Positions 34,577-44,525 of a stretch of DNA of 64,000 nucleotides are shown here, in pieces. The position numbers were made by a program, and so were the translations under genes. The notes under the pieces were generated by a model. The model was not told the origin of the DNA. It saw nothing but the letters and a program-made list of their open reading frames with translations, and searched no databases. Positions within the stretch are counted from its first letter, which is position 1; the number at the start of each line of letters is the position of its first letter. This stretch comes from Solirubrobacterales bacterium (lineage in GTDB: Bacteria > Actinomycetota > Thermoleophilia > Solirubrobacterales > Solirubrobacteraceae), in assembly GCA_027306855.1 (NCBI GenBank), contig DAHUYZ010000003.1, forward strand, positions 18,926-82,925, read 5' to 3'.

Positions 34577-35707
34577 ATGACGAGCAAGGCGGCCAGCTAC
34601 AGCGACGCGGGTGTCGACTACGAGACCCTGGATGCGGGCAAGCGCATGGCGATCCAGAGCGCGCTCGCGACTTCAGGGCTGCTCGCGGCGCGCGGGGGCC
34701 GGGCTGTGGACGAGTCGCGCGGCGAGCCTGCGTTCGTGTTCGAGCTGGACGGTCGCGTGTTCGCGTTCGTCGTCGAGGGGCTCGGCACGAAGTCGCTGAT
34801 CGCCCGTCAGATGCTCGAGCGCCACGGCGTCAACCGCTTCGCCGACATCGCCTACGACACCGTCGCGGCCATTCTCAACGATCTCTCTTGCGTGGGAGCG
34901 CTGCCGCTCGTTGCCAACGCCTACTTCGCCACCGGAGCATCTGAGTGGTATGCCCAGTCAGAGCGCTCGAGCGCTCTGCTCGAAGGTTGGCAACGCGCCT
35001 GCACCGACGCGGGCTGCACGTGGGGGGGAGGCGAGTCGCCCTCGCTCTCCGGTCTCGTCAGCGAGCAGGACATAGAGCTGGCGGGCGCCGCAGTGGGGGC
35101 CGTGCCGCAAGGCCACGACGCGATCCTCGGCGAATTGCTCGAGCCCGGAGACGAGATCGTGCTTGTGGCGTCGAGCGGCCTGCACGCCAACGGGGCGTCG
35201 CTGGCGCGCCTGGTAGCCGATCGGCTGCCCGCCGGCTACACAACGAAGCTGCCGAGCGGACGCACGCTCGGCGACGCACTGCTCGACCCCTCGATCATGT
35301 ACGTAAAGCTCGTCGAGGCCCTGATCGAGCGGAGCCTCGAGATCTCCTATCTCAGCCACGTCACCGGCCACGGCCTGCTGAAGCTGATGCGCCCGCGCAA
35401 GGAGCTCACGTATCGCATCCACGCGCTCCCACCTGTGCCCGAGGCGCTCGAGCTGCTGGGGCGCGAGGCGGGCCTGGACGCCGCCGCGGCCTACCGCACG
35501 TTCAACATGGGCGTCGGCTACGCCGTCTACTGCCGGGCCGGCACGGGCGCCGCGGTCGTCGAGCTGGCGCGCGAGCTGCGCCTGGATGCGCTCGTCGCTG
35601 GCGCCGTAGAAGAGGGCCCTCGCCAGGTTCTGCTCGAGCCGCTGGGCGTCCGCTACGGGGGAGGCGAGTTCGAGCTTTCGGCCGGCGGTGATAGTCGGTC
35701 TGGTTGA
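34577..35707 (+). CDS. AIR synthase (PurM)-related protein, divergent
   Basis: [78 protein letters not shown]. Confidence 0.82.
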   Translation: MTSKAASYSDAGVDYETLDAGKRMAIQSALATSGLLAARGGRAVDESRGEPAFVFELDGRVFAFVVEGLGTKSLIARQMLERHGVNRFADIAYDTVAAILNDLSCVGALPLVANAYFATGASEWYAQSERSSALLEGWQRACTDAGCTWGGGESPSLSGLVSEQDIELAGAAVGAVPQGHDAILGELLEPGDEIVLVASSGLHANGASLARLVADRLPAGYTTKLPSGRTLGDALLDPSIMYVKLVEALIERSLEISYLSHVTGHGLLKLMRPRKELTYRIHALPPVPEALELLGREAGLDAAAAYRTFNMGVGYAVYCRAGTGAAVVELARELRLDALVAGAVEEGPRQVLLEPLGVRYGGGEFELSAGGDSRSG

Positions 35708-35861
35708 ACGGATCTGGCCGGACAGCTAATCTTTCCGGACAATCGCCCACGCTCCCGTCAGCGGCTGAGACGCTTGGGGGGCTCGATGTCGCCGGACCCT
35801 TGGGGATCCGGAGCTACCCGGATCGAGTGCGGACGTGTCCATCAAAAGAGGAGAGAAGCTG

Positions 35862-36662
35862 ATGCGCAGAGCATCTATCCGTTTGGCCTCGCTCGGTCTC
35901 GCTGTGGCTGCCATGGGCCTTCCGGCCGGTGCGGCCGCTGCCCCGAGCGTGACGCTCAAAGTCAAAGTGGTCCCAATCCCGACCAAGCCGAGCAACCCGA
36001 AAAGCTCGACGTACCCCGGCACGGGCAACATACTCGGCGCGGGCGCCGCGATCGAATCGCTGTTCACGATCAAAGGCGCCGAATACGGCGGCTTCCCCTT
36101 GCCACTCAAACAGGTCATCTTCTACCTGCCGGCAGGCACCAAGATCCACACCGCGGGATTCGCGAAGTGCCCGACGTCCACTCTCGAAAGCCACGAAGTG
36201 CAGAAGTGTCCGTCGAAGTCGCTGGCCGGCCCGCAGGGCTCCGCGCATGGTGTCGTCTCGTTCGGCGGTACCCGTGTCCCGGAGACGGTCACTGTCCAGC
36301 CCTTCTTCTCGGCGAGCGGACTCGCGTTCTTCGTCGAAGGCCGAAGCCCCGCTGTGATCGAACTTCTCTCCCAGGGGAGCCTCACGGCCGCAGGCGGCGC
36401 GTTCGGTCAGAAGCTGACCGCCGAAGTGCCGCTGGTCGCGACGGTGCCGGGCGCGCCGTACGCCTCGACCGAAGAAATCAAAGTCAAGGTCGGCGCGGCC
36501 TTCAAGCAGGGCAAGAAACTCGTGTCCTACGGCACGGTGCCCAAGAAGTGCCCGAAGGGCGGCTTCAAACTGAAGGCTGAACTGACGTTCGGCGCAACCG
36601 AAGGGCCCACGGGCGAAACGGTCACGGTGACGACCACGATCCCCTGCCCTAAGAAGAAATAG
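35862..36662 (+). CDS. Secreted protein of unknown function (signal peptide)
   Basis: MRRASIRLASLGLAVAAMGLPAGAAAAPS signal peptide; Cys pairs; C-terminal CPKKK. Confidence 0.8.
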   Translation: MRRASIRLASLGLAVAAMGLPAGAAAAPSVTLKVKVVPIPTKPSNPKSSTYPGTGNILGAGAAIESLFTIKGAEYGGFPLPLKQVIFYLPAGTKIHTAGFAKCPTSTLESHEVQKCPSKSLAGPQGSAHGVVSFGGTRVPETVTVQPFFSASGLAFFVEGRSPAVIELLSQGSLTAAGGAFGQKLTAEVPLVATVPGAPYASTEEIKVKVGAAFKQGKKLVSYGTVPKKCPKGGFKLKAELTFGATEGPTGETVTVTTTIPCPKKK

Positions 36663-36718
36663 GACGACCGCCGGCTCGCCCCGCCAGCGGACGAGTCGGC
36701 ATGGGGAGCAAAGGGGGA

Positions 36719-36751
36719 GGGGCGGCGCAGTCGATCCGGCGGCGCCGCCCC
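36719..36751. terminator. GC-rich hairpin between secreted protein gene and mce cluster
   Basis: GGGGCGGCGC-N13-GCGCCGCCCC, no T-tract. Confidence 0.5.
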
Positions 36752-36787
36752 AGCCTCGTCTAAGCGGAGACAGAGGAAACGATCGGG

Positions 36788-38368
36788 TTGAGCACGCAGA
36801 TCGCATGGTGGAGGAGCCCGCGGGCCGTCGTAGCCGGCGTCCTAGGTGCGGTTGCGCTCATCGTCGTGATCGTCCTCGGCACCTCCGCGGGAGGCTCCGG
36901 CGGGGGATACACGGTCCGCGCGATCTTTGACGACGCCGGCAATGTGATCCCCGGAGAGGACGTCAAGGTCGACGGGGTCAAGGTAGGCACCGTCGGGCCC
37001 GTCACGGCGACGCCGAGCGCGAAGGCCGCGGTCGTCCTGAAGATCGAAAACCCCGGCTTCCAGGACTTCAGGTCCGATGCCAGCTGCACGATCCGCCCGG
37101 AGGCGTTGATCGGCGAGAAGTACGTCGACTGCTTCCCAACCCAGCCGCGCGTCGAGGGGACGCCCCTGCCGCCGCCGCTGCGCAAGCTGCCAAGCGACGA
37201 AGCGGGGACCGGTGAAGGCGCCGGCCAGTACTACCTGCCGGTCACTAACACCCACAGCCCGGTAGACCCCGATCTACTGGGCAACAATCTGCTGGGCCTC
37301 GGACTCATGCGCCTGCCCGAACGCCAGCGCTTCACGATCCTGATCAACGAGTTCGGTGCCGGCCTCGCCGGGCGCGGCAGCGACCTGAACGCGGTCATCC
37401 GGCGCGCCAACCCGGCGCTCCAAGAACTCGAAAAGGTGCTGAGCATCCTTGCCGGCGAGAACAAGGTGTTGACCGACCTCGCCGTCGAAGGCGACCGAGC
37501 GATCGCGCCGCTGGCCGCCGATCGGGGCAAACTCGCCGACTTCATCACGCAGAGCAAGACGGTCGCCCAGGCCAGTGCAAACCACGCACACGAGATCGGC
37601 GAAAACTTCGCCGATCTGCCGGGCTTCCTCGAACAGCTCGGCCCGGCGATGGAAAGGCTCGGACGCTTCGCGCAGCAGACTACGCCCACGTTTACGGACC
37701 TCGGCATAGCGGCTCCCGGGATCAACAAGACGTTCGAAAGCCTCGCGCCGTTCTCGCGCTCCTCGCAGGCGTTCTTCTCCTCGCTCGGCTCGACCGCAAA
37801 GACGACGGGCCCCGCCCTGCAGGCCGTCGAACCGCTGCTCGGGCTTACCCAGCCGCTCGGCAAAGCCGCCAAGCCGTTCGCGAGCAACTTCTCGAGCCTG
37901 TTCACCAGCCTGCGCTCGACCGGCGGCCTCGAGCGTTTGCTCGACTTCATCTATCTAGGGACCGGCTCCGTCAACGGCTACGACGCGCTCGGGCACTTCT
38001 TGCGCGCCGAAATCGTCGCCGGCGTTTGCCTCACGTATCAGATCGTCCCGAGCGCCGGCTGCGGCGGCAAGTTCCTCGGCGGCAGCTCCGCAACGAAGGC
38101 CGCCGTGGCCAAGGCCGCGAGCACCGATGTCGTGATGGAGCGCACGCTGGCCGTGCTAAACGGCATGACGCCGGCGCAGGCGGTCGCAAAGTACCCGGGC
38201 GCCACGCCCGGCGAAGGGGGGACAGCGCTGCCTGGAAGCGCGACGCCGGTTTCCGGGGCAACATCCCAGCCGGCCGGCGGAACGGCCGCGGGCACGACCT
38301 ACTACACGCCCGTCGAAGAAGGGTCCGAAGCGGGCGGCATGCTGCTCAACTACCTGCTCGGCAACTGA
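36788..38368 (+). CDS. MCE-family (mammalian cell entry/MlaD) protein 1, TTG start
   Basis: N-terminal TM then YTVRAIFDDAGNVIPGEDVKVDGVKVGTVGPV MlaD/MCE domain. Confidence 0.9.
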   Translation: MSTQIAWWRSPRAVVAGVLGAVALIVVIVLGTSAGGSGGGYTVRAIFDDAGNVIPGEDVKVDGVKVGTVGPVTATPSAKAAVVLKIENPGFQDFRSDASCTIRPEALIGEKYVDCFPTQPRVEGTPLPPPLRKLPSDEAGTGEGAGQYYLPVTNTHSPVDPDLLGNNLLGLGLMRLPERQRFTILINEFGAGLAGRGSDLNAVIRRANPALQELEKVLSILAGENKVLTDLAVEGDRAIAPLAADRGKLADFITQSKTVAQASANHAHEIGENFADLPGFLEQLGPAMERLGRFAQQTTPTFTDLGIAAPGINKTFESLAPFSRSSQAFFSSLGSTAKTTGPALQAVEPLLGLTQPLGKAAKPFASNFSSLFTSLRSTGGLERLLDFIYLGTGSVNGYDALGHFLRAEIVAGVCLTYQIVPSAGCGGKFLGGSSATKAAVAKAASTDVVMERTLAVLNGMTPAQAVAKYPGATPGEGGTALPGSATPVSGATSQPAGGTAAGTTYYTPVEEGSEAGGMLLNYLLGN

Positions 38369-38372
38369 TGCG

Positions 38373-40046
38373 ATGACGAGACGAGCACTGCACCCGCTAC
38401 CGCTTGCCGCAAGCCTGCTGATCGCGCTGGGCTCAGCGACGAGCGCGCCGGCCAATCCGACCGGCGCAACGAACGCGCAGAGCTCGGCAGCGCAGACGGG
38501 ATCGCAGGGCGCGGCGCCGTCCCCCGAACTCGCGTCCTCCCAGCAGGCGTCGTTACCCGCCGGGGCCGGCGCACCGTCCTCCTCCCCCTCAGAAGGGACC
38601 GGCGCCGGCTCCACGTCGACGGGGACGGCTCCCACGAGCACAACCTCTCAGTCGCCCCCGGCGCTCGAAGTGCAAGCTCAGCGCTCGCAGCCACGCAGCG
38701 AAGCGCCCGCACATCACCCCATCACGCAGTCCGGGAGCAGCGCTGGAGCTCAGGAACAGGCGCCAGGAGCGCCCAGCTCCGGGCCGGCGCCCGCGATCGC
38801 GCCCCCCCCGCCACCGGCCGGGTCGTTCGGAGCGCCCCCATCGGGCCTGCCGAGCTTCTTCATCAACAGCTTCAGCATCCCCCCGTTCCTGCTGCCGATC
38901 TATCAGGCGGCGGGCGCCGCGTACGGGATCCCGTGGGAGGTGCTTGCAGCGATCAACGAAGTCGAGACCGACTACGGCCACGACCTCAGCGTCTCCAGCG
39001 CCGGCGCCGAGGGGTGGATGCAGTTCCTGCCCAGCACGTGGGGTCAGTACGGGATCGACGCCAACAACGCCGGCGTGGAGGATCCATACAACCCCGCCGA
39101 CGCGATCTTCGCCGCCGCTCGCTACCTCAAGGACGCGGGCGGCGCCAAGGACATCAGGGCGGCGGTGTTCGCCTACAACCACTCGCAGTCCTACGTCGAA
39201 TCGGTCATGCTGCGCGCGCGCCTGCTGACGGGGACGCCCTCGCCGCTGCTGGGGGCGATCACCTCGCTCTCCGAAGCGCGCTTTCCCGTACACGCGCCTT
39301 CACACTTCAGCGACGGCTTCCCGACGACCGAAGGACCCGCGCCCCACACAGTGCCGGGCACGACGATCTACTCGCGTGCCGACGCGCCCGCGATCGCCGT
39401 GCGCGACGGGCGCATCACAGCCGTCGGCTCCTCGCCTTCGCTGGGCCGCCACATTTCGTTGACCGACGATCAAGGCAACACCTACACGTATGCCGAGCTC
39501 GGCACGCTCGCGTCGCTATACCCCGTCCTGGGAGCGCACAAAACGTTCACGCTGCATCGCCTGCGCAGGGGCGTGCGCGTAATCGCTGGCACCGTGCTCG
39601 GGCGCCTCGGCTCCTCCGGCGAACCGCATCTGCTCTTTCAGATTCGCCCGGCCGGCGCGCTCGCGCAGCCGATCGACCCCAAGCCGATCCTCGACAACTG
39701 GGTGAAGCTGCGCTACAGCGCGACCGTGATCGCGCCCGCGCACGACGCCTACCGCAGCCGCTCGGCGCGCGGGCTGCTCGCTCTGCCGGGGGCCGTGCAT
39801 CCGTTGCAAGTAGCCGGGCCGGCGCGCATCCTGAAGGTTCACCGCCGGCCCACCAAGCACCATGGACGGCTCGCGCGCACCGCGACGCTGTTCGACATCG
39901 GGCTCTCTCCATCGCAGTGGCTCGCTCTTGTCGCCCGGCTCGGGCAGATCCCCGATCCGGCCGTGGCGTCGACGCCATCGCCGGCCGCGATCCCCGACAA
40001 TGGGGTCGTGACGGGGGCGAGCATGACCGGGCAGGGGGGTCACTGA
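38373..40046 (+). CDS. Secreted lytic transglycosylase (SLT) with C-terminal degenerate LytM/M23-like domain
   Basis: AAGAAYGIPWEVLAAINEVETDYGHDLSVSSAGAEGWMQFLPSTWGQYG...; C-terminal VIAGTVLGRLGSSGEPHLLFQIRPAG. Confidence 0.85.
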   Translation: MTRRALHPLPLAASLLIALGSATSAPANPTGATNAQSSAAQTGSQGAAPSPELASSQQASLPAGAGAPSSSPSEGTGAGSTSTGTAPTSTTSQSPPALEVQAQRSQPRSEAPAHHPITQSGSSAGAQEQAPGAPSSGPAPAIAPPPPPAGSFGAPPSGLPSFFINSFSIPPFLLPIYQAAGAAYGIPWEVLAAINEVETDYGHDLSVSSAGAEGWMQFLPSTWGQYGIDANNAGVEDPYNPADAIFAAARYLKDAGGAKDIRAAVFAYNHSQSYVESVMLRARLLTGTPSPLLGAITSLSEARFPVHAPSHFSDGFPTTEGPAPHTVPGTTIYSRADAPAIAVRDGRITAVGSSPSLGRHISLTDDQGNTYTYAELGTLASLYPVLGAHKTFTLHRLRRGVRVIAGTVLGRLGSSGEPHLLFQIRPAGALAQPIDPKPILDNWVKLRYSATVIAPAHDAYRSRSARGLLALPGAVHPLQVAGPARILKVHRRPTKHHGRLARTATLFDIGLSPSQWLALVARLGQIPDPAVASTPSPAAIPDNGVVTGASMTGQGGH

Positions 40047-40048
40047 GG

Positions 40049-41449
40049 ATGGCGACAGCCGCGCCACCCAGCGGCGCTTTGCCCCAACCCCCGTCGTCCG
40101 ACGCGCCTGCTCGCACGCCGCACCGCTCGAGCGCGGCTCGTATCGCGGCCGTCGGCGCGCTTGCCGCCGCGGTCGCGATCGTGCTCGTACTGGCTCTCTC
40201 GGGCAGCGAAGGGGCCACATATCACCTGATCGTCTCCAACGCCGATCAGCTCGTCCGCGGCGACCAGGTGCAGGTCGGCGGCGTGCCGGTCGGCTCGGTC
40301 GACGACATCGCGCTGCTTCACGACTACCGGGTGAAGCTCACGATCCACATCAACTCTTCGCTCGCGCCGCTGCACGAAGGCACGACCGGCGAAGTGAGGG
40401 TCCCGTCGCTGTCGAGCGTCGCCAACCGCTACATCGCCCTGTCGCCCGGACCCAACAACCGCCGTGCGCTGCCTTCCGGCTCGACGCTCCCCAGCGCGAT
40501 CACCCACGAAGCCGTCGACCTCGATCAGCTCTTCAACACGCTCAACCCCAAGACGAGGAAGGGCCTGCAGCAGTTCTTCCAGGGCTCGGCCGAACAGTAC
40601 TCGGGCGTCGCGCCCCAGTTGCAGTTCGACGCGGCCTACTTCCCGCCGTTCATCTCCTCCCTCGACCACGTCTTCGCCGAGCTCGCTCGCGAACAACCTA
40701 CGTTCACGAGCTTCCTCGTCGAAACGGCGCGCACGGTGACGACGCTCGCGGCGCGCCGCCGGCAGCTCACGGAACTCGTCAGCAACGCGAACACGACCTT
40801 CTCGGCGATCGGCTCCGAGCAAGCGAGCCTCGCCGAAGGGCTGAAAGCGCTGCCGGCCACGTTCAGGGAAGGCAACCACACGTTCGAACTGCTCCCCGCG
40901 ACGCTCGCCGACTTGCGCAAGCTGGTGGACGTCTCCAAGCAGGACACCAAGACGTTCGCCCCCTTCTTCGCCAAGCTGCGCCCGCTCGTGGAAGCGGCGA
41001 CGCCGGTCGTCGGGCAGTTCAGCGAAGCGATCTCAAAGCCCGGACCCAACAACGACCTCACCGAAGTGGCGATGGCGGTGCCCGCGCTCGCGAAGGCGCT
41101 TGCCACAGCCTCCCCCGACGGCGTGCGCGCCGCCCAGGAATCGCTTCCGATCACGTCGCTGTTCGGGCCGTACAGCCCGGACCTGGAGGGCCTGATCCGC
41201 GACTTCGGCCAGGGCACCGCCTATTACGACGCCAACGGCCACTACGCGCGCGTCGGGGGCATCTTCCCCGACTTCAAGCTCGGCGAAAACAACACACTCA
41301 AACCGGCCGAACCGCAGCAGGCGCTGCAGGGCCTGAAGACCGGCCAGCTGCGCCGCTGCCCCGGCGCGGGCACCCAGCCGGCGGCTGACGGGTCCTCGCC
41401 CTTCACAAACAACGGCCAGCTTGGCTGCGACCCGACACAAACGCCGTGA
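40049..41449 (+). CDS. MCE-family protein 2
   Basis: TM then YHLIVSNADQLVRGDQVQVGGVPVGSVDDI; start at 40049 inside longer ORF 38933..41449. Confidence 0.9.
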   Translation: MATAAPPSGALPQPPSSDAPARTPHRSSAARIAAVGALAAAVAIVLVLALSGSEGATYHLIVSNADQLVRGDQVQVGGVPVGSVDDIALLHDYRVKLTIHINSSLAPLHEGTTGEVRVPSLSSVANRYIALSPGPNNRRALPSGSTLPSAITHEAVDLDQLFNTLNPKTRKGLQQFFQGSAEQYSGVAPQLQFDAAYFPPFISSLDHVFAELAREQPTFTSFLVETARTVTTLAARRRQLTELVSNANTTFSAIGSEQASLAEGLKALPATFREGNHTFELLPATLADLRKLVDVSKQDTKTFAPFFAKLRPLVEAATPVVGQFSEAISKPGPNNDLTEVAMAVPALAKALATASPDGVRAAQESLPITSLFGPYSPDLEGLIRDFGQGTAYYDANGHYARVGGIFPDFKLGENNTLKPAEPQQALQGLKTGQLRRCPGAGTQPAADGSSPFTNNGQLGCDPTQTP

Positions 41450-43020
41450 ACCGCAGGCGCTCCAACTCCCTGGCCGGCAGTCCGCTTCTGATCGGGGCCG
41501 TGACGGTGCTGATCGCGATCGTGGCCGTGTTCATCACCTACAACGCCAACAACGGCCTGCCGTTCACGCCGACGTATGACATCAACGTCCAACTGCCCGA
41601 GGCGCAGGGTCTGCAGGCCGGTAATCAGGTCCGCATGGCAGGGACGAGAATCGGCCTCATCAGCGGCCTGCGCCCCCAGCAGGACCCTGCCACGGGGCGC
41701 GTGACGGCGATCGCCTCGTTGAAGCTCGAAAAGAGCGTGCAGCCGCTGCCCGTCGATACGGTCGCGCTCGTCCAGTCGGTCTCAGCGGTCGGCCTGAAGT
41801 ACCTCGACCTCGAACGGGGCCACTCGACCAAGTACCTGAGCTCGGGCGCGACGATACCGCTCTCGCACACGCGCGAAGCAGTCAACATCGATGAATTTTT
41901 CAATATGTTCGATCGCAAGACACGGATCGCCAACCAGGTCAACCTGACCACGTTCGGCAATGGCTTCGCCGGCAGGGGGATCGGCCTGAACGAAACGATC
42001 CATACGCTGCGCCCGCTCGTCACGAACGCGATCCCGGTCCTGCGCAACCTCGCCTCCCCCCAGACCGACTTCGGCGGGCTGTTCGTAGCGCTCGACCGGG
42101 CCGCCAAAGAAGTCGCTCCCGTCGCCCAGGCACAGGCCGGCTTCTACAGCGACCTCGACACGTTCTTCGCGGCGTGGGCGAAAGTGGCGCCGTCGCTGGA
42201 AGAAGCGATCGTCGACGGACCGCCGGCTCTGCGTCAGGCGACCCACTCGCTGCCGTTCGAGGCCGAATGGGTCAACAAGAGCACCGAGTTCATGCGCCTG
42301 CTGCGGCCGAGCGCCCGCATCCTGCGGACCGCCGCCGCCCCGCTCGGCCACGCCTTTGAAGTCGGCGCCGTGAACCTACGCTCGGCGACCGCTCTCAACA
42401 GCGCGATCGCCGAAGCGTCGAAGGCGTTCGCGGAATTCGCGCGCAACCCGATCGTGACCTCGACGATCGAAGATTTGACGCACACGCTCTCGCTCGGCAA
42501 CCCCTTGCTCGCAGGGCTCGCGCCGGCGCAGACGAACTGCAACTACGTGACGCTCGCATTCCGCAACGTGGCGAGCCTGTTGTCCGAGAGCATCGGCGTC
42601 GGCACGGTTGCGCGCGCCACGCCGATCCTCGCGCCCGACGGCCCCAACAACGAGGGCTTGCCCTCCTCGTCCCCCGCCAACGGCCCATCGGTCGACCACC
42701 CGTTCCAGAGCTCGGCGATCATCGACAACAACCACTTGCACGCCAACCCCTACCCGAACGTGGGCGGCCCCGGCCAGCCGCGGGAGTGCGAAGCCGGCAA
42801 AGAGACGTACATCCCCGGCCAGGCCGTGATCGGCAACGTGCCCGGCAATTCGGGCCTCAACAACGAAGCAACCAAGCGCGAAGAAAACCTGTACGGCGAA
42901 AAGTACTCAAGTCAGACGCTCGAAGCGCTCGGCATCGCCACGGCGAAGAAGCCGGCCAAGGCAAAGAAAGCGAAGGCCAAGCACAGCAAGAAGGCGCACG
43001 GCAAGGGGAGCGCGAAATGA
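41446..43020 (+). CDS. MCE-family protein 3
   Basis: YDINVQLPEAQGLQAGNQVRMAGTRIGLISGL; overlaps previous gene by 4 bp. Confidence 0.9.
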   Translation: MNRRRSNSLAGSPLLIGAVTVLIAIVAVFITYNANNGLPFTPTYDINVQLPEAQGLQAGNQVRMAGTRIGLISGLRPQQDPATGRVTAIASLKLEKSVQPLPVDTVALVQSVSAVGLKYLDLERGHSTKYLSSGATIPLSHTREAVNIDEFFNMFDRKTRIANQVNLTTFGNGFAGRGIGLNETIHTLRPLVTNAIPVLRNLASPQTDFGGLFVALDRAAKEVAPVAQAQAGFYSDLDTFFAAWAKVAPSLEEAIVDGPPALRQATHSLPFEAEWVNKSTEFMRLLRPSARILRTAAAPLGHAFEVGAVNLRSATALNSAIAEASKAFAEFARNPIVTSTIEDLTHTLSLGNPLLAGLAPAQTNCNYVTLAFRNVASLLSESIGVGTVARATPILAPDGPNNEGLPSSSPANGPSVDHPFQSSAIIDNNHLHANPYPNVGGPGQPRECEAGKETYIPGQAVIGNVPGNSGLNNEATKREENLYGEKYSSQTLEALGIATAKKPAKAKKAKAKHSKKAHGKGSAK

Positions 43021-44525
43021 GCCGCGTGCGCTGGTGGCGCCGATACGACGAGCTGCCCGTCCCCGAGCTGAAGAGGAGCAACCCGGTCCGCTTCGGGATC
43101 ACCATGATCGTCGTGCTGGCGATCGCCGTCTACTTCGGCTTCAGCAAGCACATACCGTTCACGCACGGGTTCCGTCTGAATGCGGTGTTCCCGACCGCGG
43201 TCGAGATAGCTCCCAAATCGCCGGTCCGCGTCGCGGGCATCACCGTCGGAAGCGTCACCTCGATAAAGCGCCAGGGCAATACCGGCGTCGTGTCGATGGA
43301 AATCTCGAGCGCCGGGCTGCCGATCCACACCGACGCGACCGTCAAGATCCGCCCGCGCACGTTCCTCGAAGGCAACTGGTTTGTCGAACTGGCGCCCGGA
43401 ACGCCCTCGGCGCCGACCGTCTCATCCGGCTACACGATCCCCGTCACGCAGGCCTCAGACCCGGTCCAGCTCGATCAGCTGCTCGACGCGCTGGGCAGCG
43501 ACACGCGCTCGAACCTGCAGACGGTGCTCGACGAATACGGGGCGGCGCTCACGAACGAGCCGACCGCCGCGCAAAACGCCGAACAGAACCCGGCGGTGCG
43601 CGGGCTGAACGCAGCGCAGGCACTGAAAAAGCTGTACCTCGACAGTCCCGAAGCGCTGAAGGGCGGCGCGGTCGTCAACCAGGCGCTGGGCGGGATCGAA
43701 CAGCACGACATCTCCAACCTGGTCGCCGGCATCGAGAAGTTCAGCGCCGCGCTCAACGTCCACGAGCAGCAGCTCGGTGAACTGATCTCGAACTTCAACA
43801 CCTTCCTCGGCGCGTTCGCCGCCCAGTCGAGCAGCGTCCATGCAGCCGTCGCCGCGCTTCCGGGAGCCCTGCACAACGCCGCCCGCGCCTTCACGAACTT
43901 CAATGCCGCCGCGCCCTCGATCAGGAAATTCTCGCTCGATCTGATCCCCGGGATCGAAGCGACCCCCGCGACGATCGCGGCCTCGTTCCCCTGGATAGAA
44001 CAGGTACAGGCGTCGCTTGCGCCGAGCGAGCTCGGGGGCGTCGCCAAGGGACTCGGGGAAGCCGCGCCGACGCTCGCCGAGCTGTTCGTCACGCAGCCGT
44101 CGTTCTGGCAGCAGAACGACCTGTTCTCCAAGTGCCTGTCGAACGTGTTCTACCCGTCCGGCAACACCAAGTTGCAGGACGGCTCCGCCACTTCGGGCGT
44201 CGAAGAGTACAAGGAGTTCTGGTACTCGCTCCCCGGCCTCGCCGGAGTCGGCCAGAGCTTCGACGGCAACGGACTGACCACGCGCTTCATGGTCAGCACG
44301 GGCAGTCAGGTGCTCAAGTCCGCGCCCGCAAGCGCCGTCGGGGCGACGAGCGGCAAGGGTGGGCTGTCGCTGCTTGCCCACACCTCCCAGCCGCCCCAAG
44401 GCACGCGCCCCGCCTTCCCGGCGAGCGAGCCTCCCTACAAGCCGCTCGTGCCCTGCTACACGCAGACGGTTCAGAACTTCAACGGCCCGCTCTCGCAAGG
44501 TCCAGCTGACGGGAACGGCGGATGA
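43017..44525 (+). CDS. MCE-family protein 4
   Basis: FRLNAVFPTAVEIAPKSPVRVAGITVGSVTSI; ATGA overlap. Confidence 0.9.
   Translation: MSRVRWWRRYDELPVPELKRSNPVRFGITMIVVLAIAVYFGFSKHIPFTHGFRLNAVFPTAVEIAPKSPVRVAGITVGSVTSIKRQGNTGVVSMEISSAGLPIHTDATVKIRPRTFLEGNWFVELAPGTPSAPTVSSGYTIPVTQASDPVQLDQLLDALGSDTRSNLQTVLDEYGAALTNEPTAAQNAEQNPAVRGLNAAQALKKLYLDSPEALKGGAVVNQALGGIEQHDISNLVAGIEKFSAALNVHEQQLGELISNFNTFLGAFAAQSSSVHAAVAALPGALHNAARAFTNFNAAAPSIRKFSLDLIPGIEATPATIAASFPWIEQVQASLAPSELGGVAKGLGEAAPTLAELFVTQPSFWQQNDLFSKCLSNVFYPSGNTKLQDGSATSGVEEYKEFWYSLPGLAGVGQSFDGNGLTTRFMVSTGSQVLKSAPASAVGATSGKGGLSLLAHTSQPPQGTRPAFPASEPPYKPLVPCYTQTVQNFNGPLSQGPADGNGG

Noticed and set aside
38933-40048. Upstream extension of the second MCE ORF (listed as 38933..41449)
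   Set aside because: Overlaps the SLT/LytM gene in another frame with Arg-rich nonsense translation; the real start is ATG 40049.
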